A program made the position numbers and the translations under genes. From positions 2,232,001 to 2,296,000 of the forward strand of contig NZ_CP013254.1 of assembly GCF_001482365.1 (NCBI RefSeq): a stretch of 64,000 bases of DNA, written 5' to 3'. This document shows positions 50,599-58,292 of this stretch, piece after piece. How positions within the stretch are numbered: the first letter of the stretch is position 1; every line of letters starts with the position of its first letter. Under the pieces are notes generated by a model, which did no database searches, was not told the DNA's origin, and was given only the letters and a program-made list of their open reading frames with translations. This DNA comes from Kocuria flava (lineage in GTDB: Bacteria; Actinomycetota; Actinomycetes; Actinomycetales; Micrococcaceae).

Positions 50599-51204
50599 AT
50601 GACGACATCTCCGCACAACGCCGAGCGGCGCCGTGGATCGGCCCGGGAACGGCTGTTGGAAGCGGCCGCGGGCCGGTTCTACGCCGAGGGCATCACGGCC
50701 ACGGGCATCGACGCGATCACCGCCGAGGCGGGGGTGGCGAAGATGAGCTTGTACAACAACTTCGCCTCCAAGGCCGCCCTGGTGGAGGCCTATCTGCAGG
50801 ACCGGCACGAGGAATGGCTGGCTCTGTACGGGGCCCGCCTGGCAGAGGCGCCCACACCCCAGGAGCGGGTGCTGGCGGTGTTCGACGCCTACCTCGATCA
50901 CGCCGGTCTCGCCTATGACCACGGCTTCCGCGGCTGCGGGCTGCTCAACGCCGCGGCCGAGCTGCCTGCCGGTGACCCGGGGCGGGTGGTGGTGCGCCGG
51001 CACAAGGAGCAGGTCGAGGACCTGCTGGTCGAGCACCTGAACACGCTCACCGATCCGACCGAGGCCCGCCGGCTCGCGGAGCACTTCAGCTTCCTGCTGG
51101 AGGGGGCGATGGCCCGGGCCGGTCTGGAGGGCGATCCGGCCCGCCTGATCCATGCCCGGACGATCGCCGGAGGCCTGCTGGCCGGACTGGGGGCGGCCCG
51201 GTGA
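50599..51204 (+). CDS. TetR-family regulator (YxaF/LmrA-like)
   Basis: The 201-residue protein has the TetR helix-turn-helix 'RERLLEAAAGRFYAEGITAT', 'GIDAITAEAGVAKMSLYNNF', 'ASKAALVEAYL', and an all-helical ligand domain with 'HGFRGCGLLNAAAELP', a motif characteristic of the YxaF/LmrA subgroup that represses exporters. The ATG follows AGAAGGGGG. The downstream EamA gene overlaps its stop (GTGA), so repressor and exporter form one operon. Confidence 0.9.
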   Translation: MTTSPHNAERRRGSARERLLEAAAGRFYAEGITATGIDAITAEAGVAKMSLYNNFASKAALVEAYLQDRHEEWLALYGARLAEAPTPQERVLAVFDAYLDHAGLAYDHGFRGCGLLNAAAELPAGDPGRVVVRRHKEQVEDLLVEHLNTLTDPTEARRLAEHFSFLLEGAMARAGLEGDPARLIHARTIAGGLLAGLGAAR

Positions 51205-52202
51205 AGGGTACGACGGGCGGGATCTTCGCGATCCTGGTGACCGCGTTCCTGTGGGGCACGACCGGTACGGCGGCGACCTTCGCCCCGGAGGCCGGCCCGC
51301 TGGCGATCGGTGCCGCCGCGCTGGGGGTGGGCGGTTTGCTGCAAGCGGGGATCGCGGTGCCCGCCCTGCGCCGGGGGCGCCCGATGCTGTGGGCCCACGC
51401 GGGGCTGGTGGCCGTCGGGGCCGGCGCGGTGGCGGTCTACCCGCTGGCGTTCTACTCCTCGATGCATCTGGCCGGGGTGGCCATCGGCACGGTCGTCTCC
51501 TTGGCCTCGGCCCCGCTGGCCTCGGGGGTGCTGGAGCTGGTCCTGGAGCGCGAGCCGTTGAGCCGGTGGTGGGTGCTGGCGGCGTTGCTGGGCATCACCG
51601 GCAGTGCCCTGCTGTGCCTGTCCAAGACCGGTCAGACGAGCGGGTCAGCCATCGACACCGTCACCGGGATCGGGCTGGGCCTGGTGGCCGGAGCGACCTA
51701 CGCCCTGTACTCCTGGGTGGTCCACCGGCTGATGGGCCACCAGGTGGAGCGGGCGGCGGCGATGGGCGCGGTCTTCGGGACCGGCGGGGTTCTCCTGCTG
51801 CCCGTGCTGGCCGCCACGGGGGCGCCCCTGCTGGCCTCGAGCCAGTCGTTCGCCGTGGCCGCCTACATGGCCCTGGTGCCGATGTTCCTGGGCTACTACC
51901 TCTTCGGGATCGGACTCACCCGGCTGCGCCCGAGCACGGCGACCACCCTGACCCTGACCGAACCGGCCGTGGCGGCACTGCTCGCGGTCCTCGTGGTCGG
52001 CGAACAACTGGCGGTGCTCGGCTGGATCGGGCTGTCGATCCTCGCCGCCGCGCTCATCGTGCTCGCGCTGGCACCGACCAACACCACCGGACCCCGACCA
52101 GCGGCCGCCGCCGGCGACGCTTCCAGCGAGAGCATGCCAGCCGGCACGAGCCCAGCCACCCAGGGAAGGCAGGCCGAGGCCGCCCCAGCACCGCTGCAAT
52201 GA
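51201..52202 (+). CDS. EamA/DMT-superfamily exporter
   Basis: The 333-residue protein has ten hydrophobic segments in two EamA repeats: 'AILVTAFLWGTTGTAATFAP' begins the first and 'GIGLGLVAGATYALYSWVVH' the second. 'LTLTEPAVAALLAVLVVGEQ' is the conserved end of the second repeat. The C-terminal ~50 residues after 'VLALAPTNTTGP' are disordered Ala/Pro-rich. It probably exports a small metabolite; the coupled TetR-type repressor would respond to that compound. Confidence 0.88.
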   Translation: MKGTTGGIFAILVTAFLWGTTGTAATFAPEAGPLAIGAAALGVGGLLQAGIAVPALRRGRPMLWAHAGLVAVGAGAVAVYPLAFYSSMHLAGVAIGTVVSLASAPLASGVLELVLEREPLSRWWVLAALLGITGSALLCLSKTGQTSGSAIDTVTGIGLGLVAGATYALYSWVVHRLMGHQVERAAAMGAVFGTGGVLLLPVLAATGAPLLASSQSFAVAAYMALVPMFLGYYLFGIGLTRLRPSTATTLTLTEPAVAALLAVLVVGEQLAVLGWIGLSILAAALIVLALAPTNTTGPRPAAAAGDASSESMPAGTSPATQGRQAEAAPAPLQ

Positions 52203-52245
52203 CGGCGGCGTCGACAAGGGGCCGATGCTCCTGAGCGAACGGGAA

Positions 52246-52275
52246 GCTCAACCGCACCCGCAGGGGCGGTTGAGC
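52246..52275 (+). terminator. Terminator hairpin after the EamA exporter
   Basis: GCTCAACCGC (52246-52255) pairs perfectly with GCGGTTGAGC (52266-52275) around a 10-nt loop, 43 bp past the stop. Confidence 0.7.
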
Positions 52276-52306
52276 TCCGCAGACGACGACGGTCCCGCCG
52301 CCTCCC

Positions 52307-52320
52307 GGTTTACGTATGAC
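52307..52320. repeat. Module-junction motif, copy D (weak)
   Basis: GGTTTACGTATGAC resembles the core CTTTACATATGGCC at ten of 14 positions. It lies between the terminator of the EamA operon and that of the glycerate kinase gene. On its own it would not be notable. Confidence 0.3.
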
Positions 52321-52398
52321 GGATTAGGGGCGGACTGCGCGGCGGTGGAAATGTCCAGGGAATGACCTCCTGGAGTCGCTGGGAAGTGCACTGGCGTC

Positions 52399-52431
52399 GG
52401 GCGGCCTGATGCCTGAGCTGTCAGGCCGCCC
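52399..52431 (-). terminator. Terminator hairpin after glycerate kinase
   Basis: GGGCGGCCTGA (52399-52409) pairs perfectly with TCAGGCCGCCC (52421-52431) across an 11-nt loop, 14 bp beyond the glycerate kinase stop on the minus strand. Confidence 0.75.
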
Positions 52432-52445
52432 GTTCCTATGGGTCG

Positions 52446-53618
52446 CTAGAGAGCATCTGCGGGTTCGGTGGTGCTCGAGGCTGGTGTCAGCCGTCGGGCG
52501 ATGCGTTGACCAGTTTCGCGTAGCAGGGCCGCGGAGAGCTCCGGGTCGGTGGCGCTGTCGGCTTCGGTCATGGCGCTGAGGGCGTAGACCTGATTGATGC
52601 CGTGAGCAGGCAGCCGGTCGGCGCCCAGGGCGTTGTGACCCACCACCGCGATCACCGGCACCGGGGCCGCGCGGTGCGCCACGACCACGGGCAGCTTGCC
52701 CGAGAGGGTCTGGGTGTCCAGCTTCCCCTCCCCGGTGATCACCAGATCGCATCCGGCCACTTGGGTGTCGAAGCCAAGCAGGTCCAGGAAGAAGTCCGCC
52801 CCGGAGGCCATCCTCGCGCCCAGCAGCATCGCGGCCCAACCCAACCCCCCGGCGGCTCCGGCCCCGGGGACACCGGCGGCCTCCTCGGCGGGCCAGCCGG
52901 CCTCCCACAGGCGCCGGATCAGCGCCCCCAACCCCTCCTCCAGCACCTCGAGGTCGTCCGGGGTGGCGCCCTTCTGCGGGCCATAAACAGCCGCCGCCCC
53001 GTGGGGGCCCAGCAGGGGATTCTGCACGTCGTTGGCCGCGATGAGCTCCACGCCCCCCAGATCGACGAGGCCGGTAAGGTCGACGTCGGCGATCGTCCCC
53101 AGGGTGCCACCGGTGGGCACGAAGGGGTGCCCGAGGGCATCGCGGAAGACCACTCCGAGGGCGCTGAGCATTCCGGCGCCGCCGTCGGTGGTGGCGCTGC
53201 CGCCCAGGGCCAGCACGATCCGGGCCGGGCGGTGGGCCAGCACGGCCCGGATGGCCTGGCCGAACCCGACGCTGCTGCTGGTGAGCGGGGCCGGTTGTCC
53301 GGGGGCCAGCATCTGCAATCCGGCGGTGGTGGCGACCTCGACCACGGCGGTGGTGCCGTCGAAGGCCACGGTGGTGGTGGCCGGCTCACCGGTGGGGCCG
53401 GTGATCGGCACGGTCATTGCCTGGAACCCGGCACCCAGAGCGGCCTCAACGCTGCCGTCCCCGCCGTCGGCCAGGGGCAGGGTGCGCACGTCGATGCCTG
53501 GGGTCTCGTGGCGCAGACCGGTGGCCAGGGCCTCGGCGACCTGGGCGGCGGTCAGCGACCCTTTGAACTTGTCCGGGGCGATCAGGATGCGCGGCGTGGT
53601 CGTGGTGGTGGCGCTCAT
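52446..53618 (-). CDS. Glycerate 2-kinase (GarK/GlxK family)
   Basis: The 390-residue protein from the ATG at 53616-53618 has the family's opening 'ILIAPDKFKGSLTAAQVAEA', then 'LPLADGGDGSVEAAL', 'LALGGSATTDGGAGMLSALG' and 'DLVITGEGKLDTQTLSGK'. These type-II glycerate kinases phosphorylate D-glycerate, usually to 2-phosphoglycerate, with ATP. With the tartrate dehydrogenase next to it, it completes the path tartrate to glycerate to lower glycolysis. The ATG overlaps the end of a 30-codon reading frame upstream (ATGA). Confidence 0.93.
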   Translation of the reverse strand: MSATTTTTPRILIAPDKFKGSLTAAQVAEALATGLRHETPGIDVRTLPLADGGDGSVEAALGAGFQAMTVPITGPTGEPATTTVAFDGTTAVVEVATTAGLQMLAPGQPAPLTSSSVGFGQAIRAVLAHRPARIVLALGGSATTDGGAGMLSALGVVFRDALGHPFVPTGGTLGTIADVDLTGLVDLGGVELIAANDVQNPLLGPHGAAAVYGPQKGATPDDLEVLEEGLGALIRRLWEAGWPAEEAAGVPGAGAAGGLGWAAMLLGARMASGADFFLDLLGFDTQVAGCDLVITGEGKLDTQTLSGKLPVVVAHRAAPVPVIAVVGHNALGADRLPAHGINQVYALSAMTEADSATDPELSAALLRETGQRIARRLTPASSTTEPADAL

Positions 53619-53707
53619 CGGAGGGCCTCGCCCACCAGCTCGTCGTCGCGTCGCCAGGACGTGCGGGCGGGCGTCCGGTAGATGTTCTCGGCCATGGTGT
53701 GGTCCAT
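53615..53707 (-). CDS. Possible 30-residue leader peptide of glycerate kinase
   Basis: An ATG at 53705-53707 opens a frame of 30 codons ('MDHTMAENIYRTPARTSWRR', 'DDELVGEALR') whose TGA overlaps the glycerate kinase ATG. The kinase has no good Shine-Dalgarno of its own, so its translation may depend on this frame. It could also be the remnant tail of a lost upstream gene. Confidence 0.35.
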   Translation of the reverse strand: MDHTMAENIYRTPARTSWRRDDELVGEALR

Positions 53708-53804
53708 GCGTGGTGTCCTCAGTCTCGAAAAGGAATGCTCTGCGGCGGGGCGCTGAGCCCTGAGTGAAAGCGTGGGTGAGCCTGTCGCAGGCCCCGAATA
53801 GGCA

Positions 53805-53835
53805 GGGGCCGACCGGCACGATGCCGGCCGGCCCC
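53805..53835 (-). terminator. Hairpin between tartrate dehydrogenase and glycerate kinase genes
   Basis: GGGGCCGACCGGCA (53805-53818) pairs with TGCCGGCCGGCCCC (53822-53835) with one mismatch around a 3-nt loop, 47 bp past the dehydrogenase stop. It may terminate the dehydrogenase transcript or attenuate read-through into glycerate kinase. Confidence 0.65.
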
Positions 53836-53881
53836 TGAAAGCGCCCCGGGGTGGGTGGGACTGCCCTGAACGGCTAATGCC

Positions 53882-54979
53882 TCAGGCGGAAGTCAACGAC
53901 TTGGCCAGGGCCTCGACGATCGCCTCGGTGATCTCGTTCGTGTCGGCGGTGCCGCCGATGTCGCGGGTGAGGTGCCCGGCGGCGGTGGTGGCCTCGATCG
54001 CGGCCTCCACCCGGCGGGCCTCGGCGTGCAGGCCGAAGTGGTCGAGCATCAGGGCCGCGCTGGCAACGGTGCCGATGGGGTTGGAGATCCCCTTCCCGGC
54101 GATGTCCGGGGCCGAGCCGTGGACGGGCTCGAACATCGAGGGGAACCGCCGCTCCGGGTTGAGGTTCGCGCTGGCGGCCAGGCCCAGGCTGCCGGCCAGG
54201 GCGGAGCCGAGGTCGGAGAGGATGTCGGCGTTGAGGTTGGAGGCCACCACGACCGAGAGCTCCTCGGGGTGGAGGATGAACTTCGCGCTCATCGCGTCCA
54301 CCAGCACCGACTCGGTGGCCACATCGGGATAGTCGGCGGCCACGCGGGCGAAGACCTCGTCCCACAGCACCATGCCGTACTGCTGGGCGTTGGACTTGGT
54401 GACGCTGGAGACCTTCCGCACCGCCCGGGTGCGGGCCAGATCGAAGGCAAAGCGGATGATCCGCTCACAGCCCTTCTCGGTGAACAGGGAGGACTGAATC
54501 GCGACCTCATTGCCGGGACCCCGGCCGGAGAGATTGCGCCCGCCCAGCCCGGCGTACTCGCCCTCGCTGTTCTCCCGCACCACGACCCAGTCCAGCTCGG
54601 TGTCATCGGCCGTGCGCAGCGGGGACACCACACCAGGGAGGAAGCGCACGGGACGGATGTTGGCCCACTGGTCGAAGTTCTGGGTGATGTTCAGCCGCAG
54701 CCCCCACAGGGACACGTGGTCGGGGACGTTCTCCCACCCCACCGCCCCGAAGAGGATCGCGTCGAAGTTCTTCAGTTCCTCCAGACCGTTGGGGTCCATC
54801 ATCACCCCGTGCTCGGCGTAGTACTCGCTGCCCCAGGGGAACTCGGTCCACTCGAAGGAGAACTTCCCGTTGGACTGCTCGGCGAGGGCGTCGAGGACCT
54901 TGCGGCCGGCGGCGACGACCTCCTTGCCCACCCCGTCGGCGGGGATCGAGGCGATCTTGAAAACCTGGTGCTCAGCCAT
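53882..54979 (-). CDS. ttuC: Tartrate dehydrogenase/decarboxylase
   Basis: The 365-residue protein (ATG after AAGGAGAG) belongs to the beta-decarboxylating dehydrogenases. It has 'IASIPADGVGKEVVAAGRKV' at the start, 'VVRENSEGEYAGLGGRNLSG' (substrate Arg/Tyr region), 'VTKSNAQQYGMVLWDEVF' with the catalytic Lys, 'VDAMSAKFILHPEE' with metal-binding Asp, and 'FEPVHGSAPDIAGKG' (from E284). The 'GGRNLSGRGPGNE' stretch distinguishes tartrate/D-malate dehydrogenases from LeuB. TtuC oxidises or decarboxylates tartrate to oxaloglycolate or glycerate. The adjacent glycerate kinase favours tartrate over D-malate. Confidence 0.88.
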   Translation of the reverse strand: MAEHQVFKIASIPADGVGKEVVAAGRKVLDALAEQSNGKFSFEWTEFPWGSEYYAEHGVMMDPNGLEELKNFDAILFGAVGWENVPDHVSLWGLRLNITQNFDQWANIRPVRFLPGVVSPLRTADDTELDWVVVRENSEGEYAGLGGRNLSGRGPGNEVAIQSSLFTEKGCERIIRFAFDLARTRAVRKVSSVTKSNAQQYGMVLWDEVFARVAADYPDVATESVLVDAMSAKFILHPEELSVVVASNLNADILSDLGSALAGSLGLAASANLNPERRFPSMFEPVHGSAPDIAGKGISNPIGTVASAALMLDHFGLHAEARRVEAAIEATTAAGHLTRDIGGTADTNEITEAIVEALAKSLTSA

Positions 54980-55089
54980 GGTGGTGCTCTCCTTGTCGAG
55001 GTCTATCTGATGTTGCCCGCATCACATCGCGGTGTCAGATACCAGTAGAGCGCCCCGGAACACATAAGGTCCAAGACTCAATTCGCATC

Positions 55090-55101
55090 CCCTACATAGG
55101 G
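55090..55101. promoter_or_regulatory. Palindrome upstream of tartrate dehydrogenase
   Basis: CCCTA-CA-TAGGG lies in the 127-bp gap between the LysR stop and the dehydrogenase start. It could be a LysR-regulator binding site; it is short and has not been seen at the divergent transporter promoter. Confidence 0.3.
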
Positions 55102-55106
55102 AAGTT

Positions 55107-56009
55107 CTATGATGCGGAGGAGTGGGCTGCCGTGTGCCGGGCGGCGACCTCCAGGAAGGCTCGGGCGGCCGGCGTCAGGTCTGACGGGCGACTGAGCACG
55201 GCCACGTGCAGGACCGTGGTCGGCTCGATTCCCAGTACCCGCAGCCCCGCCTGGCGTGCCAATGGGGTCCAGGACGAGGGCATCACCGCGTGCCCGACGC
55301 CAGCCAGCACCATCGGCAGCACCGAAGTGCGGTGGGCGACCTCGGCGGCGATCTGCACCTGCACACCCCCTGCCAGGGCGTCGTCGACGAGCCAGCGCAT
55401 CAGCGAGCCCCGCTGGGAGGCGACCACCCGGTGGCCGGCCAGGTCCTGCCGGCCGATGGCCTCACCCTCGCCGAAGTCGTCGGCGTTGGGGTTGACGATC
55501 AGCACCAGCGGCTGCTGCTCCAGGTGCATCACCTCGACCTCCGCGGAACGGAAGGGCCGGTCCGAGCCCAGGATCCCGATCTCCGCGCTGCCGGTGCGCA
55601 CCGCCTCGGTCACCTCGTCGGGGGTGAAGGCGGCGGCGACATTGAGGGTCACCGCTGGGTGGGACTGCGCGTAGGCGGCGATCATCGACGTCAGCGGCTC
55701 GATGCCCGGGGAAGGCATGGCGATCACGTCTAGGCGGCCGCTGCGCACCCCGCGCAGATCATCGATGGCCGCCCGGGCCGCGTCGAGATCACGGACCACC
55801 ACCCGGGCCGGACCCACCAGCTCCTGACCGGCCTCGCTGAGCACCACCCGCCGCCCGATTCGGTGGAACAGCGAGACCCCCAGTTCCCGCTCCAGACCCT
55901 TGATCGTCTGCGACAACGAGGGCTGGGCAATGATCAGCTGCTCCGCAGCCCGGGTGAAGCCGCCGTGATCCACCACCGCCAGGAAATACTTGAGCTGCCG
56001 AACGTCCAT
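55107..56009 (-). CDS. LysR-family transcriptional regulator
   Basis: The 300-residue protein has the N-terminal LysR helix-turn-helix ('QLKYFLAVVDHGGFTRAAEQ', 'LIIAQPSLSQTIKGLERELG', 'VSLFHRIGRRVVLSEAGQEL') and a periplasmic-binding-like effector domain ('SGRLDVIAMPSPGIEPLTSM', 'GHAVMPSSWTPLARQAGLRV'). It lies between the divergent DASS transporter and the tartrate dehydrogenase gene, so it most likely activates both in response to tartrate or a breakdown product. Confidence 0.92.
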   Translation of the reverse strand: MDVRQLKYFLAVVDHGGFTRAAEQLIIAQPSLSQTIKGLERELGVSLFHRIGRRVVLSEAGQELVGPARVVVRDLDAARAAIDDLRGVRSGRLDVIAMPSPGIEPLTSMIAAYAQSHPAVTLNVAAAFTPDEVTEAVRTGSAEIGILGSDRPFRSAEVEVMHLEQQPLVLIVNPNADDFGEGEAIGRQDLAGHRVVASQRGSLMRWLVDDALAGGVQVQIAAEVAHRTSVLPMVLAGVGHAVMPSSWTPLARQAGLRVLGIEPTTVLHVAVLSRPSDLTPAARAFLEVAARHTAAHSSAS

Positions 56010-56308
56010 GTCTGCCTTTCACTTCTCGTGCACCCCTGGGTCCCGGGGCCGGTTCTGCGACCGGCGACGACGCAGGCTGGTCGCCACCGCATCGGCGCTC
56101 TGGCGCGTGCAGTGATCCAAGGTGTCGGATCGTGCCCGGGGCGCGGCCGGAGGTGGCGAAGGGTCGCGGGTCGATCAGAGGCCCGAAGCCGTCTCAACCA
56201 CTGAACCCATTGGTTCTTCCTATCGGCGTAGTAGATAACAGGCCTTGGACGTGATGCAAGTCACGGGCGCATGGTGAGTCCATCCCACCGATGGAAAGGA
56301 CCAGGACC
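56010..56308. promoter_or_regulatory. Divergent LysR-transporter promoter region
   Basis: The 299-bp gap holds both promoters. The inverted repeat GAACC-CATT-GGTTC (56203-56216), flanked by TTCC, and GTGATGCAAGTCAC (56251-56264, with GTGA/TCAC arms) are candidate regulator sites. The AT-rich TAGTAGATAACA (56228-56239) lies at a position suited to the transporter -10 region. Confidence 0.4.
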
Positions 56309-57937
56309 GTGCAAACCCAGCAACCCGTCTCTGCCGGCCCCACGAGTGCTCCGCCCCGCACGGATGTGCGTACCGCCCTGCTGGGCGGCAAGACCTTCCG
56401 CAGCCTCAGCGAGCAGACCCTCTCGCCGCGGGAGGAGAAGTTCGAACGCGCCCGCCAGACCACCGGGCTGTTCCTGGCCCCAGCGGTGGCGATCCTCTTC
56501 GCGCTGCTGCCGCTGAACCTGGACGCGACCCAGCAGACCCTGGCCGCGGTGCTCCTGGGCGTGATCGTCCTGTGGATCTGCGAGCCGGTGCCCATCCCGG
56601 TCGGCGGCCTCATCGGCGTGGCCGCCGTGGTGATCCTCGGCGTCGCCCCGGCCGGGGACGTGCTGGCGCCCTTCGGCTCCACCACGATCTTTACCTTCAT
56701 CGGCGCCTTCATCCTCGCCGCAGCCATGCTCAAGCACGGCATCGCCCAGCGCTTGGCCTTCGCGGTCCTGTCCCTGCCCGGGGTGGGGAAGTCCACCTAC
56801 CGCATCATCATCGCCTTCGGCGTGATCACCTGCATGCTCTCGGCCTTCGTCTCCAACACCGCCACGGTGGCGATGCTGATGCCCACCGCCCTGGGCATCC
56901 TCGCAGTCATCGCCCAATTGATGCAGGACCGCGGCGTCGTGAAGGCCGACTTCGATCCCCTGCGCCTGCGCGTGGGTGCGGCCCTGCTGCTCATGCTCGC
57001 CTACGGTGCGTCCGTCGGCGGTCTGCTGACTCCGGTGGGCTCCCCGCCCAACCTCATCGGCCGCGGCCTGATCGAGGAGGCCACCGGCACCCGCATCTCC
57101 TTCGCCCAGTGGATGGCCGTGGCCTTCCCCATTTGCGCGGCCATGTTCGTGGTCCTGGCCGTCGTGATGTTCCTGCTCAACAAGCCCGAGATCCGCCGGA
57201 TCGAAGGTGTGGAGGACTACATCCGCGAGCACCGTGCGGCCCAGGGGCCGATGTCCCGGGCGGAGAAGAACACCCTGGTCGCCTTCGGCCTGACCGTCAC
57301 CCTGTGGCTGCTGCCGGCTTTCGTCAGCCTGTTCGCCGGCACCGAGTCGGCCGCCTACATCTTCCTCGACGATCGCCTCGACGAGGGTATCGTCGCCGTG
57401 CTTGGCGCCTCCCTGTTGTTCATCCTCCCCACCAACTGGAAGAAGCGTGAAGCCACGCTGACCTGGTCCGATGCCGCCAAGATCGACTGGGGCACCATCA
57501 TCCTTTTCGGCACCGGCATCATCTTCGGCTCCCTGCTGGCCGATACCGGCCTGGCCGAGACCATCGGCACCGGGGCCTCCGAGAACCTCAACATCACCAA
57601 CGTCGTGGCGATCACCGTCTTCTCGGCCGTGCTTGCGGTCCTCATCTCGGAGACCACCTCCAACACCGCCTCGGCGGCGGTGATCGTGCCGATCGTCATC
57701 CCGCTGTGCCAGGCCATGGGCGTGGACCCGTTCGTGCCCGCGATGGCCGCGACCTTCGCCGCCTCCTTCGGGTTCATGCTCCCCGTCTCCACGCCGCAGA
57801 ACGCCATCGTCTATGGCACCGGGGCGGTGCCCATCACCCGCATGATCCGCACCGGCATCGTCTTCGACATCCTCGGCGTGGCTTTGATCGTCAGCATCGT
57901 CCCGGTGATGATCGCCCTCGTCGGCATCGGTGGATAA
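56309..57937 (+). CDS. DASS (SLC13) family dicarboxylate (tartrate) transporter
   Basis: From the GTG at 56309 (AAAGGA eight bases upstream; an in-frame ATG at 56291 is an alternative) the protein has 542 residues. A ~55-residue polar N-terminus precedes about 12 hydrophobic segments. Both DASS signature motifs are present: 'SAFVSNTATVAMLMPTAL' and 'ISETTSNTASAAVIVPIV', plus 'GASVGGLLTPVGSPPNLIGR' and 'GFMLPVSTPQNAIVYGTG'. It is a paralogue of the transporter at 46980. Its place beside LysR, tartrate dehydrogenase and glycerate kinase points to tartrate as substrate. Confidence 0.92.
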   Translation: MQTQQPVSAGPTSAPPRTDVRTALLGGKTFRSLSEQTLSPREEKFERARQTTGLFLAPAVAILFALLPLNLDATQQTLAAVLLGVIVLWICEPVPIPVGGLIGVAAVVILGVAPAGDVLAPFGSTTIFTFIGAFILAAAMLKHGIAQRLAFAVLSLPGVGKSTYRIIIAFGVITCMLSAFVSNTATVAMLMPTALGILAVIAQLMQDRGVVKADFDPLRLRVGAALLLMLAYGASVGGLLTPVGSPPNLIGRGLIEEATGTRISFAQWMAVAFPICAAMFVVLAVVMFLLNKPEIRRIEGVEDYIREHRAAQGPMSRAEKNTLVAFGLTVTLWLLPAFVSLFAGTESAAYIFLDDRLDEGIVAVLGASLLFILPTNWKKREATLTWSDAAKIDWGTIILFGTGIIFGSLLADTGLAETIGTGASENLNITNVVAITVFSAVLAVLISETTSNTASAAVIVPIVIPLCQAMGVDPFVPAMAATFAASFGFMLPVSTPQNAIVYGTGAVPITRMIRTGIVFDILGVALIVSIVPVMIALVGIGG

Positions 57938-57993
57938 CACACCCTCCATTTGCGAGAGCGGCGCCAGACGGTCGCGAACTCGCCGGAGAACGG

Positions 57994-58035
57994 ATCCTTG
58001 AGGCCCCACCATGACGGTGGGGCCTCAAGGATTTT
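57994..58035 (+). terminator. Rho-independent terminator of the transporter gene
   Basis: ATCCTTGAGGCCCCACC (57994-58010) pairs perfectly over 17 bp with GGTGGGGCCTCAAGGAT (58016-58032) around ATGAC and is followed by TTTT. It lies 57 bp after the transporter stop and is the strongest intrinsic terminator in the right half. Confidence 0.92.
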
Positions 58036-58292
58036 CCGTGCCCAAGCCCCAGCGAATCCCAGCAGCCACCGCGTGTCCTGCCCGGGGGACTGCAGAGGCA
58101 CCATCTGCTTTACATATGGCCAGTTATCAGCCGTTAGCCCCACGGGAACGACGTTGCAGTGGGGATTCCCACGCGGACGGTGCCCGGTATGGATTTGACC
58201 GCAGAGGCCCGCGGCGAGCCCCTGCACGGAGGCCCCGTTGAAGAACCAGTTTGGCGATCAGCTCCGGAGGCAGGGGCCTGTGGCAGTAATGA
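58036..58292. other. Intergenic stretch holding the junction motif
   Basis: Apart from the junction motif (58105-58147) no gene or terminator is recognisable here. GTGGGGATTCCCAC (58158-58171) just to its right is a near-perfect palindrome. Confidence 0.4.
58105..58148. repeat. Module-junction motif, copy C
   Basis: CTGCTTTACATATGGCC (58105-58121) is identical to 45531-45547. After 17 bases CCCACGGGA (58139-58147) follows, again as at 45565. The spacer sequences differ. It lies between the tartrate module's terminator and the end of the carbohydrate operon. Confidence 0.65.

Noticed and set aside
46980..57937. Idea that the two DASS transporters are one recent tandem duplication
   Set aside because: They share family motifs but differ in many positions, in N-terminal length and in linked genes, so separate acquisition or an old duplication is more likely.
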